DNA of 64,000 bases from an uncultured Eubacteriales bacterium. Lineage in GTDB: Bacteria > Bacillota > Clostridia > Oscillospirales > Oscillospiraceae. Where the stretch lies: contig UQWH01000001.1 of NCBI GenBank assembly GCA_900544705.1, positions 1-64,000 of the forward strand, read 5' to 3'. The translations under genes and the position numbers were made by a program. The notes beneath the pieces are model-generated. The model was not told the origin of the DNA, did not search any database, and saw only the letters and a program-made list of their open reading frames with translations. Of the stretch, positions 54,403-62,917 are shown piece after piece; position 1 is the stretch's first letter, and each line of letters starts with the position of its first letter.

Positions 54403-54471
54403 CTGAATTTTCTCGACCGATTTCTTCGTCCGGCCGCCCGTATACTGGAAGCCGGAAAGGGGGAAATTCTA

Positions 54472-55143
54472 ATGCATAAATCGGCAATTCGCATCGCCTG
54501 CGCATTTCTGTTGCTGACGGTCGCGCTGGCCTCCGGCGTGGGGCTGATCAGCGCGGCCTTTGCCGAAAACGACACGCCGCCCGTGCAGGAGCAGGCAGCG
54601 CAGGCGCCGCAGTCCTCGCCGGAGCTGGTGCTGGTGAAGCTGCTGATCATCGCCGACCCGGGCATCCGCCGGGTGGAGATCCTGCACAGAAACGGGACAA
54701 GCCTGCAAACGCTCACCCCGGACGCAGAGGGCATGGTGGTGACGGCGCCCTTGCAGCCGGGGACCTATACGGCAGTATCCGAGCTGGGGCGGGTGGAATT
54801 CACGCTCCATGAGAACGCCTCCGTTACGACGGGCGACGGCTGCGGCTGGACGGACGGGGAGCAGCTCCATCTGACGCGCACGCAGGTCGGGACGGTGACG
54901 GTCGTGCGGGCGCTTGCGCCGGAGGACACGGCCGTGTCGGACGGCTGGATCGACTACACGCTCATGGGCGGCGGCTACTACGACCGTGCAGTCTTGCGGC
55001 AGCAGTCCGCCGGGCAGCGGGAGGCGCAGTGCACCTTCTACGGCGTGCCCTATGGTACTTATGTGCTCTCCGAAAACGGCGTCCAGTGCGCGGAGGTGAC
55101 GGTCGGAGAAAACCGCGTTCACCCAAAGGTTTCCCTGACATAA
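54472..55143 (+). CDS. hypothetical secreted beta-sandwich protein
   Basis: 223 residues from the ATG at 54472 (AAAGGGGGAAATT leader). Signal peptide MHKSAIRIACAFLLLTVALA with cleavage near SAAFA, a short Pro/Gln linker, then two apparent beta-sandwich modules (VLVKLLIIADPGIRRVEILH; LQPGTYTAVSELGRVEFTLH; second YGVPYGTYVLSENGVQCAEV) that look like SpaA/prealbumin or carboxypeptidase-regulatory-like folds. A possible -10 TATACT lies at 54441-54446. Divergent from the LytM gene. No function recognised. Confidence 0.7.
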   Translation: MHKSAIRIACAFLLLTVALASGVGLISAAFAENDTPPVQEQAAQAPQSSPELVLVKLLIIADPGIRRVEILHRNGTSLQTLTPDAEGMVVTAPLQPGTYTAVSELGRVEFTLHENASVTTGDGCGWTDGEQLHLTRTQVGTVTVVRALAPEDTAVSDGWIDYTLMGGGYYDRAVLRQQSAGQREAQCTFYGVPYGTYVLSENGVQCAEVTVGENRVHPKVSLT

Positions 55144-55150
55144 AGCAAAT

Positions 55151-55190
55151 AAGGATCCCCGGTCGGAATGAAAACCGACCGGGGATCCTT
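55151..55190. terminator. bidirectional terminator
   Basis: AAGGATCCCCGGTCGG and CCGACCGGGGATCCTT form a 16-bp stem with AT-rich tails on both sides, between the convergent secreted-protein and ACP-like genes. Confidence 0.88.
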
Positions 55191-55203
55191 ATTATTTATC
55201 ACC

Positions 55204-55431
55204 TTATAACTGGTTTTCCACAAAGGCCGTCAGGTCACCGACGGTGCGGATCGTCCGCAGGTCGTTGTCCGACCAGCTGATGTCAAACTCCTGTTCCAGC
55301 GAAAGCATCAGCTCTGCCAGATCTTCAGGCTCCGCCTCCAGATCCTCCAGGATCACGGTGGAGGGGCGAACCCGTTCCTCCTCGCAGCCGAGCTGCTCCA
55401 TCAGAAGTTCACGGATCGTTTCAAAGACCAA
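55204..55431 (-). CDS. acyl-carrier-protein-like protein lacking the prosthetic-group serine
   Basis: 75 residues from a TTG at 55431, placed by GGGAGGTG six bases upstream (a GTG at 55446 overlaps that site). The four-helix ACP pattern is clear: VFETIRELLMEQLG, VILEDL, EDLAELMLSLEQEFDI and the C-terminal TVGDLTAFVENQL. The DSL motif that carries 4'-phosphopantetheine is replaced: helix II begins EAEPEDL, so Pro35 stands where Ser should be. It cannot be loaded in the normal way. It stands alone between terminators. A regulatory or protein-binding role is possible; its partner is unknown. Confidence 0.85.
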   Translation of the reverse strand: MVFETIRELLMEQLGCEEERVRPSTVILEDLEAEPEDLAELMLSLEQEFDISWSDNDLRTIRTVGDLTAFVENQL

Positions 55432-55522
55432 GTTTACACCTCCCACTTGCGTTCGTGCCCTATCAGTATATAGGCAAAGACTGGGAAATGCAATAGAAAT
55501 TTTTCCGCTTTTCTGAATAGAA

Positions 55523-55963
55523 TTATCCTGCCAGGATCTCCGCCTTCAGAACGCCGGAGATGGCGCCCAGCGCGCGCACCATTTCCTCCACGCCGTCGGT
55601 CATATTCGTCGTCTCGGCGGAGATCGTCACCGAAGCGCAGCCGTTGGTGGGAATGGTCTGATTGATCGTAAGTATATTTGCGCCGAATTGGGCAAAAATG
55701 GTGAGTATGGAGGACAGGAGACCGGTCACGTCGCGCAGAATGAACTGGAAGGTCAGAATGCGGCCTGCCATCAGATTCTGAAAGGGCGCGATCGCGTCGC
55801 GGTACTTATAAAACGCGCTGCGGCTGATGCCCGTCGCCTTTGCGGCCTCGTTCACCGTGGTTGCCTCGCCGGTTTCCAGCAGCCACTTTGCTTCCGCCAC
55901 CTTGAGGAACACCTCCGGCAGCGCCTTGGCTTCGACGATGTAATATTTCGGCAGTTGCGTCAT
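55523..55963 (-). CDS. ACT-domain protein (PheB/UPF0735 type)
   Basis: 146 residues from the ATG at 55963 (GGAGGGT upstream; the earlier ATG lacks a ribosome site). N-terminal helix-turn-helix-like part (VNEAAKATGISRSAFYKYRD) and C-terminal ACT domain (ILRDVTGLLSSILTIFAQFG; ILTINQTIPTNGCASVTISA). This is the UPF0735/PheB layout, linked to amino-acid-responsive regulation. It probably senses an aromatic or branched amino acid. No operon partner on this strand. Confidence 0.9.
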   Translation of the reverse strand: MTQLPKYYIVEAKALPEVFLKVAEAKWLLETGEATTVNEAAKATGISRSAFYKYRDAIAPFQNLMAGRILTFQFILRDVTGLLSSILTIFAQFGANILTINQTIPTNGCASVTISAETTNMTDGVEEMVRALGAISGVLKAEILAG

Positions 55964-56050
55964 GAGCAGACCCTCCATTTTCTACATATACTCATTTTAT
56001 CTTACCACATTGTATCCGAGAATGCAAGTCCGCAAAAAGGAGGTCCGCGC

Positions 56051-57097
56051 ATGAAAAAAACCTGGCGTCTGGCACTCTGCGCGCTGTGCCTGATCGCGGC
56101 GGTCTGGCTGACCGCAAGGTATCTGCTGCCCATTGGCCTGCCCTTCCTGCTGGGATGGCTCGTCAGCCGGGCGGCGGAGCCGGCGGTAAAGCGGCTGGCC
56201 GGGCGCGGCTGCCCGCGGTGGCTGGCTTCCTTTTTGTGCGTCACGGGCGTGCTTGCGGTGCTGGCGGGACTTCTGTGGCTGCTGGGGCAGTCGGTCTGCA
56301 CGGGGCTGACCGAGCTTGCCTCGCGGCTGCCGGGGTATCTCGCCTCGCTGTCCGCGCCCTTGGCGCGGCTGAAGCGGCGGCTGCTGATCCTCGCCGCGCG
56401 CCTGCCCGACGGCATGGCAGAGGCTGCGGGACAGTGGCTGGAGGGCTTTTTCGCCGGAAGCTCGGGACTGGCCGATTCCGTGTCCGGCTGGCTGCTGCGC
56501 TTTGTCACGGGGACGCTGACCTCCGTGCCGGAGATCGCGCTGTTTCTGCTGACGGCGCTGCTGTCGGCCTATCTGATCTCGACGGAGCTGCCGCGGCTGT
56601 GCGCGGGGCTGGTGCGTCTGCTGCCGGAGGCGCGGCGCAGCCATCTGGCGGCGCTCTGGGCGCGGCTGAAATCCGCCCTCGGCGGCTATGTCAAGGCGCA
56701 GGTACGGCTGATGGGCGTGACCTTTCTCATCGTCGCGGCGGGGCTGCTCATTCTGCGGCGGGATTACGCATTGCTGCTGGCCGCGCTCATCGCGGTGGTG
56801 GACGCGCTGCCGGTGTTCGGCGTGGGGACGATCATGGTGCCGTGGGGCGCGCTGACGCTGCTGCGCGGCGACACCTTCACGGGGCTGGGCTTGCTCGCGG
56901 TCTACGGCGCGGCGTCGCTGACGCGGACGTTTCTGGAGCCGCGGTTTCTTGGCAGGCAGATCGGCCTGAGTCCGCTTCTGACGCTGGTGTGCCTGTACGC
57001 CGGGTTCCGGCTGTACGGGATTCTGGGGATGATCCTGCTGCCCGTCGCGGTGATCCTGTGCAAGCAGATCATCGAGCTGCTGGAGCCGGAGAGATAA
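56051..57097 (+). CDS. ytvI: AI-2E-family permease, YtvI-like sporulation membrane protein
   Basis: 348 residues from the ATG at 56051 (AAGGAGGTCC leader). Seven to eight hydrophobic segments, with the family core LLPIGLPFLLGWLVSRAAEP at the N-terminus and the C-terminal VDALPVFGVGTIMVPWGALT, LEPRFLGRQIGLSPLLTLVC and GILGMILLPVAVILCKQI. The lower, longer extracytoplasmic loop (~75-200) is usual. In Bacillus the YtvI branch is expressed in sporulation. Substrate unknown. Very GC-rich; it is the last gene before the composition drops. Confidence 0.87.
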   Translation: MKKTWRLALCALCLIAAVWLTARYLLPIGLPFLLGWLVSRAAEPAVKRLAGRGCPRWLASFLCVTGVLAVLAGLLWLLGQSVCTGLTELASRLPGYLASLSAPLARLKRRLLILAARLPDGMAEAAGQWLEGFFAGSSGLADSVSGWLLRFVTGTLTSVPEIALFLLTALLSAYLISTELPRLCAGLVRLLPEARRSHLAALWARLKSALGGYVKAQVRLMGVTFLIVAAGLLILRRDYALLLAALIAVVDALPVFGVGTIMVPWGALTLLRGDTFTGLGLLAVYGAASLTRTFLEPRFLGRQIGLSPLLTLVCLYAGFRLYGILGMILLPVAVILCKQIIELLEPER

Positions 57098-57153
57098 TGT
57101 ATAACAAATTGCGCAAATTGAAAAGAGCAAAAAAGAAGACATAGCTTGCAGGC

Positions 57154-57243
57154 TCTGGTAGAATGAAGTTACGCCACACCATTCTGAAAGGAAACAGCAA
57201 GGGGGGATGTCAAAGATCCCCCCTGCAATAGATTTCTACCAGA
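57154..57243. mobile_element. short inverted-repeat remnant at the island boundary
   Basis: TCTGGTAGAA (57154-57163) and TTCTACCAGA (57234-57243) are perfect 10-base inverted repeats 90 bases apart, enclosing a GGGGGGAT/ATCCCCCC hairpin (57201-57223). Just outside, 57283-57305 resembles the MITE interior (GCAATTTTGGTCGCTGCAACGG against GCAATTTTGATCGCTGCGGCGG). It looks like debris of small mobile elements exactly where base composition changes. The gap 57098-57338 holds nothing else. Confidence 0.45.
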
Positions 57244-57338
57244 CACTGAAGCCAGATTTGTGTCTAAACCTTGACACTATCGCAATTTTGGTCGCTGCAA
57301 CGGGCGCTCAAATCCTGTATTGTTCGTTTCACCCACAT

Positions 57339-58364
57339 TTATCTCTGCACACGACCGGAGCCGCTGCCGTCAGCCAATGCCTCAACCTCTGCGCAGCTGA
57401 CAAGGTTAAAGTCATGCTCAATGCTGTGCTTGAGACAGGAGGCTGCCACGGCAAAGTCGATTGCTTTCTGGCAGTCATAACCGGAAATCAAGCTGTAAAT
57501 AAGGCCTCCGCCGAAGCTGTCACCGCCGCCAACGCGATCCACAATGTGAATGCGGTAGGTCTTGGAGAAAAAGGTTTCTTTCCCGTCATAGAGCATACCC
57601 GCCCACTCGTTGTAATTGGCAGAAATGCTACTGCGCAGGGTAATTGCTACCTTTTTGCAGCCAAATCGGTCACAAATTTGTCTGGCCACATCAATGTATC
57701 CGTCGCGGTTGAGCTTACCGCTCTCGATGTCCGTTCCTACGGAGGCAATACCAAAGACATCCTTAGCATCTTCTTCGTTGGCGATACACACATCCACATA
57801 GGGCATCAGCTTGGTCATCACTTCGCCAGCCTTTTCACGGCTCCAGAGCTTCTTGCGATAGTTTAGGTCGCAGGAAACTGTGATACCACGCTGCTGGGCA
57901 GTTTTGCAGGCATTGAAACAGGCCTCAGCACAATCATCGCTCAATGCTGGAGTAATACCAGTCCAGTGGAACCAATTGGCATTCGAAAAGATCTTGTCCC
58001 AGTCGTATTCACCAGCCTTTGCCAAAGCCACGGAGCTTCCCGCGCGGTCATAGATGACCTTGGATGCGCGCTGAGACGCACCCTTTTCTATAAAATAGAC
58101 CCCCAGACGCGGCCCGCCGCGTAGCAGAAGCGAGGTGTCAACACCATTGCGGCGCAATTCACGCACCGCACAATCGCCAATCTCATGAGCGGGCAGCTTG
58201 CTGACAAACGCGGCATCCAAGCCATAATTTGCTAGGGAGACAGCCACATTGGCCTCACCGCCTGCATAGCTCACTTCATACTTGTCTGCCTGCACCAAAC
58301 GCAGATATCCTTCCGGATTCAATCGCATCATGATCTCGCCGAAAGTAACGACTCTCTTAGCCAT
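57339..58364 (-). CDS. kdgK: 2-keto-3-deoxygluconate kinase
   Basis: 341 residues from the ATG at 58364 (GAGGAGGTGC upstream). PfkB/ribokinase fold: N-terminal VVTFGEIMMRLNPEGYLRLV with GGEANVAVSLANYG, WFHWTGITPALS, and the ATP/anion-hole motif GGGDSFGGGLIYSL with the catalytic Asp. The LNPEGYLRL region is typical of KDG kinase. It makes 2-keto-3-deoxy-6-phosphogluconate, which the adjacent aldolase splits. Lower GC than the genes upstream. Confidence 0.92.
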   Translation of the reverse strand: MAKRVVTFGEIMMRLNPEGYLRLVQADKYEVSYAGGEANVAVSLANYGLDAAFVSKLPAHEIGDCAVRELRRNGVDTSLLLRGGPRLGVYFIEKGASQRASKVIYDRAGSSVALAKAGEYDWDKIFSNANWFHWTGITPALSDDCAEACFNACKTAQQRGITVSCDLNYRKKLWSREKAGEVMTKLMPYVDVCIANEEDAKDVFGIASVGTDIESGKLNRDGYIDVARQICDRFGCKKVAITLRSSISANYNEWAGMLYDGKETFFSKTYRIHIVDRVGGGDSFGGGLIYSLISGYDCQKAIDFAVAASCLKHSIEHDFNLVSCAEVEALADGSGSGRVQR

Positions 58365-58377
58365 TTCTTGCACCTCC

Positions 58378-59031
58378 TCAAGTCTTTGCCGCAGCGACTG
58401 TCCTTTTCGCCGTTTCTGTCAATGCGGCGTAATCGCCAGCTTCAATCGCCTTTGGGCTCACAAGATTTCCTCCAATTCCAGCACAGACACAGCCGGCAGT
58501 AATGAATTCGGAAACGTTGCTGAAGCTAATACCTCCGGTTGCCACCAAGCGGATGTTGCTTAAAGGAGCGCGAATGGCCTTGATGTAAGCAGAGCCCAAA
58601 TTGCCTGCGGGAAAAATCTTTACGAAATCTGCACCGTAATGATGAGCGCATACGGCCTCAGTCGGAGTCATGGCACCGGGGATAGAAACCATTCCCAACT
58701 CATTGGTGCGCTTTATGACCTCGCTATTCATGTTTGGAGAGATAATAAATTCGCCGCCATTTTTCCTAGTGACTTCAACCTGCGTTGTATTCATTACCGT
58801 ACCGGCGCCGACCCTCATCCTGCCGTTAAGCGCTTTGACAATTGCTGCGATTGTCTCCCCCGTCTGCACATCGGTAGTCTTTCCAGTAGCGTCAAAGGTT
58901 ACCTCCATAAAGCGAATGCCTCCAGCGTAAAGCGCCTTTGCCGCCCCCACTGCCTGCTCCATTGACAGGCCTCGAGCTATAGCAATAACTCTTTCTTTTT
59001 GCATTTCCTGGATTATAGCTTCCTTTGTCAT
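58378..59031 (-). CDS. eda: KDPG/KHG aldolase
   Basis: 217 residues. Class I aldolase of the KDPG family: VIAIARGLSMEQAVGAAKAL, GAGTVMNTTQVE, FIISPNMNSEVI, IPGAMTPTEAVCAHHYGADF and the Schiff-base lysine in FVKIFPAGNLG, ending LVATGGISFSNVSEFITAG. It cleaves KDPG to pyruvate and glyceraldehyde-3-phosphate, the last step of hexuronate/KDG breakdown. kdgK follows after 13 bases. Confidence 0.93.
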   Translation of the reverse strand: MTKEAIIQEMQKERVIAIARGLSMEQAVGAAKALYAGGIRFMEVTFDATGKTTDVQTGETIAAIVKALNGRMRVGAGTVMNTTQVEVTRKNGGEFIISPNMNSEVIKRTNELGMVSIPGAMTPTEAVCAHHYGADFVKIFPAGNLGSAYIKAIRAPLSNIRLVATGGISFSNVSEFITAGCVCAGIGGNLVSPKAIEAGDYAALTETAKRTVAAAKT

Positions 59032-59137
59032 GAGTATACTCTCTCTTTCTTACGCTTGCATTGATTCTCAAGCTGATATGTCAGTTTGTGCTTTTGTTGT
59101 AGATAATCAATCAAAACAATCAATATTAGAGCCTTAA

Positions 59138-60760
59138 TCAAATTGCCTTCCGACAGACTTTTCTATACTGTGAAGGCGTTATTCCCACGATTTCCTTAAA
59201 CCGCGTACTGAAATAAGTCTGGTTGTTGAAGCCAACCAGCTCTGTAACTTCTGTAACCTTTGCATCCGGATTTTCTAACAGCTTTTTTGCCTTGTCTATA
59301 CGCAGTTTAGAAAGATACTCCATAAATGTAACACCCTTACAGCGAGAGAAAAGATTGCTCAAGTAAGGAAGAGTAAACCCAAAGTATGCCGCTACCTTGC
59401 TGAACGAGAGCGTCGGATCTGCATAGTTAATATTGATATATGCGCATATACGTTCCACTGCAAAGGCCGGAGCTGTAGAGTTCGTCTTGTGAATCTTTTC
59501 CGCAATACTCAGTAAAATCTGCTCTACTCCGTTGAGCATCTTCTTCAGATTGGATTCCTCAAGGACACAACGGAGTTCCTTTTCCACATCAAACAGGAAG
59601 TCATCATCCTCGCAGTACTTACGAAAAACCAAGCTAGCCTGGAATACTAATGACTCCAAGTAACGAAATAGATATGAATTTGGTATCATCTCCCCCATTG
59701 CGGCAAAGGATTGCTCAATCATATAGGAGAGCTCCTCACTATCCCCCTGAATAATATAGTTCCTCAGATCCTCTGCCATTTGAGGAGAAAACACTTTAGC
59801 ATATTCTCCAATGTCTCGGATTTTTTTATAGTAAAGGATAGATTCCGTCTCCAGTCGGGATTTGAACATGATGGCCTTATTGGCTTCTATATAGGACGTT
59901 GGAAGTGCAGAAAACCCGAAGCAAAGATCTCCAACGCCAATAACCAAGCGATCTTTGCACCATTCCAGCGGAATGGCAAGAATTCTCCGGAACAAATCGT
60001 TTGCACGCCTGTTCACACCAGCAGGAGACACATCAGATACAACCATGCCTATCGTGCAGTAATCAATCCGGAATGTGATGGAATCCACAGTCTTGGCAAT
60101 TTGGCGACACATCTCGTGGAACTCCAAAAACTTACGAAGCATTTGACCAGTGTTGATTTCAGAAAAGAAGTTATCTTCTACACGAAGGACAGCCACCACG
60201 TGATATAAACGCGACATATCAAAGAGTAAATCACTATTTGTCCGGAACTCAGATGAATTGGCATTGTCCAATATAATACGCGGTGCAAGGCGCTCCCAGC
60301 ATTGGAGAGCTATGAGCGCCGACTGCTCATCATCACCTTCCCCTTGCATAAAAGGCTGCCGGAGACTCTGTCTATCCGTAAGTATTGAAGATAGGAGCTC
60401 CAACAAGAAATTCATGTCAAAAAAACCGCACTCCTTAGGCAGTTGTATTTGCACAGGAGTTCCATCTGATGCCTCTGATGCAGCTTTAAAATCAATCTCA
60501 ACAACCACTGCCTGAGATAAGTTACCTTTTACTGGGTTGCATCCCTTATCTCGAAAAAGCAACTGCACCGGGAAGTCTCGTTCCCTTTGTTGCAGCCATT
60601 TGGGTTCATCTGTACAGAAAAATATCCTCCAATGTTTTTCCGGTGCAGAAACCGCTTGACATAGTAGCTTTGCCCTCGCCAGATTTCCACTGCTGAATAA
60701 CACAACGAGCTCGTCTCTCACAATATCTGCCTTCCCCGTCCATAAAGCTGAAATGAACAT
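59138..60760 (-). CDS. AraC-family transcriptional regulator with long N-terminal region
   Basis: 540 residues. Only the C-terminal ~105 residues are of a known type: two helix-turn-helix motifs (LSFSKVAAYFGFTLPYLSNL; VTEVTELVGFNNQTYFSTRF) and the ending GITPSQYRKVCRK. The ~430-residue front part has no recognisable sensor and no YesN-like receiver. Start uncertain: ATG at 60760 has weak GAG only; a GTG 13 codons later has GGGGAAGG in front. It lies between the transporter and eda-kdgK, all on the same strand, so it likely controls this sugar island. Confidence 0.85.
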   Translation of the reverse strand: MFISALWTGKADIVRDELVVLFSSGNLARAKLLCQAVSAPEKHWRIFFCTDEPKWLQQRERDFPVQLLFRDKGCNPVKGNLSQAVVVEIDFKAASEASDGTPVQIQLPKECGFFDMNFLLELLSSILTDRQSLRQPFMQGEGDDEQSALIALQCWERLAPRIILDNANSSEFRTNSDLLFDMSRLYHVVAVLRVEDNFFSEINTGQMLRKFLEFHEMCRQIAKTVDSITFRIDYCTIGMVVSDVSPAGVNRRANDLFRRILAIPLEWCKDRLVIGVGDLCFGFSALPTSYIEANKAIMFKSRLETESILYYKKIRDIGEYAKVFSPQMAEDLRNYIIQGDSEELSYMIEQSFAAMGEMIPNSYLFRYLESLVFQASLVFRKYCEDDDFLFDVEKELRCVLEESNLKKMLNGVEQILLSIAEKIHKTNSTAPAFAVERICAYININYADPTLSFSKVAAYFGFTLPYLSNLFSRCKGVTFMEYLSKLRIDKAKKLLENPDAKVTEVTELVGFNNQTYFSTRFKEIVGITPSQYRKVCRKAI

Positions 60761-60884
60761 TTATCGGCTCTATTGTAAAGCCGGTAAATTCGCCTAAAAA
60801 TACCCAGTGCTAGCGTCCCTCGTAAACTAGATATTCCCATGTCGTTGCTATAAATACCGCATAATAAGGCTCCTATATCTTTCC

Positions 60885-60921
60885 GGACTCCACCCGGCGC
60901 TTGAAGCGCTGGGTGGAGTCC
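60885..60921. other. hairpin between transporter and regulator
   Basis: GGACTCCACCC-GCGC and its complement form a strong stem in the 175-base gap 60761-60935. No T run follows on either strand, so it is not a standard terminator; it may set relative expression of the transporter and regulator. Confidence 0.5.
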
Positions 60922-60935
60922 AAATCGCTACAGAT

Positions 60936-61943
60936 TTATCCTTTTCTCTGAGCCACAGCCTTGTTCTGTTTGATTGCTCTGGACCGTCTGGGACTGGACT
61001 GGGCAATAATGATGATGAGCACCAGCGTCCCTAGAATCACATCCTGCCACCAAGAGCTCAAGTTTCCCTCCAAGTTCAGGATATTATTGATTACGCTTAG
61101 AGTAATAATCCCCATGAACGTGCCACGCATTGTGCCCCAGCCGCCGGTCAACAGGGTGCCACCCATTACTACAGCGGCAATGGCATCGGTTTCATAGCCA
61201 ATGCCCGAGGTCGGCTGACCGCTACCCAGTCTGGCGCAGAGGACAATACCTGCGAGAGCCGCTAGACCACCGGAAATAATGTATGCAATCACGGTATTTT
61301 TATCAACACGTGCTCCCATCATTTTGGCAGCTTCCTTATTGCCTCCAATCGCATAAATACATCTTCCGTAGGAAGTGTAGGTTAGGATAAAACCCGTAAC
61401 CAGCATCACGACCAAAAAGATGATGACCTGTACGGGCACAACGCCAAAAATTTTGCCACTGCCGATAAATGTAAACGCCTCATTTGTCTTGTCTACCGTA
61501 ACGTTTTTGCTCTCCGATAGCACATGGGTCAAACCTCTGGCAAAAAACTGGGTAGAAAGAGTGGCAATAAACGCGTTCATGTCCAACTTGACAATCAGAA
61601 TTCCGCTGATAAATCCCACTGTCATGCCAATAAAAATGGGAAGGAGCACTGCAACCAGTAAAGAAGAGGAATTAATGAGCTGGGCAGATGTCACTGCTGC
61701 CAAAGCAGCTACAGAACCAACAGACAAGTCAATGCCACCAAGTACAATGACAAGCATCATCCCCACGGAAATAATCCCGTTAATAGAGGATTGTACCAAA
61801 ATGTTGGAAATATTTCTAATTGTTAAAAAGCCATCATAACGTACAGTTGCAACAGCTAGCAACAATACCAAGGCGACAAGGCTCTTATTCTGCGAAAGAA
61901 TATTCAGAACCTTTCTTCTTTTCATCAGGTTCATCCCTCTCAC
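60936..61943 (-). CDS. RbsC-type sugar ABC permease 1
   Basis: 335 residues if the GTG at 61943 (overlapping the next stop) is used; ATG at 61925 has a better spaced GAGAGGG and is my preferred start. About ten helices; the family loop VIVLGGIDLSVGSVAALAAV and the ATPase-coupling region TDAIAAVVMGGTLLTGGWGT are intact. One of two permease subunits of a BPD sugar importer (ribose/xylose/autoinducer-2 group). The substrate-binding protein is not in the window. Confidence 0.9.
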   Translation of the reverse strand: MRGMNLMKRRKVLNILSQNKSLVALVLLLAVATVRYDGFLTIRNISNILVQSSINGIISVGMMLVIVLGGIDLSVGSVAALAAVTSAQLINSSSLLVAVLLPIFIGMTVGFISGILIVKLDMNAFIATLSTQFFARGLTHVLSESKNVTVDKTNEAFTFIGSGKIFGVVPVQVIIFLVVMLVTGFILTYTSYGRCIYAIGGNKEAAKMMGARVDKNTVIAYIISGGLAALAGIVLCARLGSGQPTSGIGYETDAIAAVVMGGTLLTGGWGTMRGTFMGIITLSVINNILNLEGNLSSWWQDVILGTLVLIIIIAQSSPRRSRAIKQNKAVAQRKG

Positions 61944-62917
61944 CCCCTGTTTTTCAGTTGGTTAGATACCTTCTGTAGGAAGATTGCCAACACAACCACG
62001 CCAGCTTTGAGAATCAACGAGTACTCAAACTGGATATTGTTCATGTTAACCATTATAGTAATGATTCGCATAATAAGCACGCCCAGCATAGTGCCAACGA
62101 CTTTTACCTTACCTCCTGAAATGGGCGTACCTCCAATGACGGTGGCAGCAATAGCGTCCAGCTCAATATCAAGGCCAATTTTACTGGGATCACAGACACC
62201 CAAGCGCATAACTTCGACAGTGCCCGCCATACCAGCGGTAATGCCACAAATCGCGTAAATACCAATCATCAGCTTCAGAGGGCTAATACCGGAAATGTGG
62301 GCAGCAACTGAGTTGTCGCCAAAGGCCTGCACATATGTGCCAAACCGAACTTTTTCCATTAAAAGATAGGTTGCAATCACGATGGCCAGTGAGAAGAAGA
62401 ACAAGAGAGGTACTTGTCCGCCAATGCGCACGTATGACAATTCAGTAAACCCAGGTGCAGAAATAGAAACATATCTACCGCCATTAAGAATTAACGCCAC
62501 ACCTCGCGTGATAAAAGAAATGCTCAGCGTCGCAATCATAGGCTGCAGATTAAATTTGGAAATCAGAAAACCGCTGGCACCGCCCACAAGGGCAATGACA
62601 AAGTAAGCCGCCAGCATACCTACAAAAAGGTTGACCTCATTGGTCATAATACAAAGGACCATGGAAAAAAGCGCCATCATGGAACCCATGCTGACGTTAA
62701 TACCCCCCGAAGAAATTGCCACCGACATGCCACAACTGATGAACATGGAAGTACAGCTTTGTATAATGATGTTCCACATGGTCGAAGCAGAGAAGAAGTT
62801 CTTAGTAAAAATACAGTTTACAATCAGCAGGAACGCCAACATTATTGCGGCGCTGTGGTTAATAACCTTTACAAGGGTTTTTTTGCTGCTCATACCGTGC
62901 AACGTTGCTTGGCTCAT
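61940..62917 (-). CDS. RbsC-type sugar ABC permease 2
   Basis: 325 residues, polytopic, paralogue of the next permease. The signature loop is slightly altered (ISSGGINVSMGSMMALFSMV instead of GGIDLSVGS), while the coupling region ELDAIAATVIGGTPISGGKV is standard. It overlaps the ATPase gene by four bases (ATGA) and the other permease by four (GTGA), so all three are translationally coupled. Together they form the membrane channel of a sugar importer. Confidence 0.9.
   Translation of the reverse strand: MSQATLHGMSSKKTLVKVINHSAAIMLAFLLIVNCIFTKNFFSASTMWNIIIQSCTSMFISCGMSVAISSGGINVSMGSMMALFSMVLCIMTNEVNLFVGMLAAYFVIALVGGASGFLISKFNLQPMIATLSISFITRGVALILNGGRYVSISAPGFTELSYVRIGGQVPLLFFFSLAIVIATYLLMEKVRFGTYVQAFGDNSVAAHISGISPLKLMIGIYAICGITAGMAGTVEVMRLGVCDPSKIGLDIELDAIAATVIGGTPISGGKVKVVGTMLGVLIMRIITIMVNMNNIQFEYSLILKAGVVVLAIFLQKVSNQLKNRG

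Noticed and set aside
53635..54471. N-terminal 279 residues of a 502-residue plus-strand frame
   Set aside because: This part is antisense to the LytM gene; the real secreted protein starts at the ATG at 54472 with a ribosome site and signal peptide.
56002..57142. Long minus-strand frames over ytvI
   Set aside because: Gln/Arg-rich shadows of a very GC-rich membrane-protein gene.
57207..57866. 219-residue plus-strand frame
   Set aside because: Antisense to kdgK; the kdgK frame has full PfkB motifs.
60885..60921. Rho-independent terminator after the permease gene
   Set aside because: The stem is strong but no T run follows on either strand.
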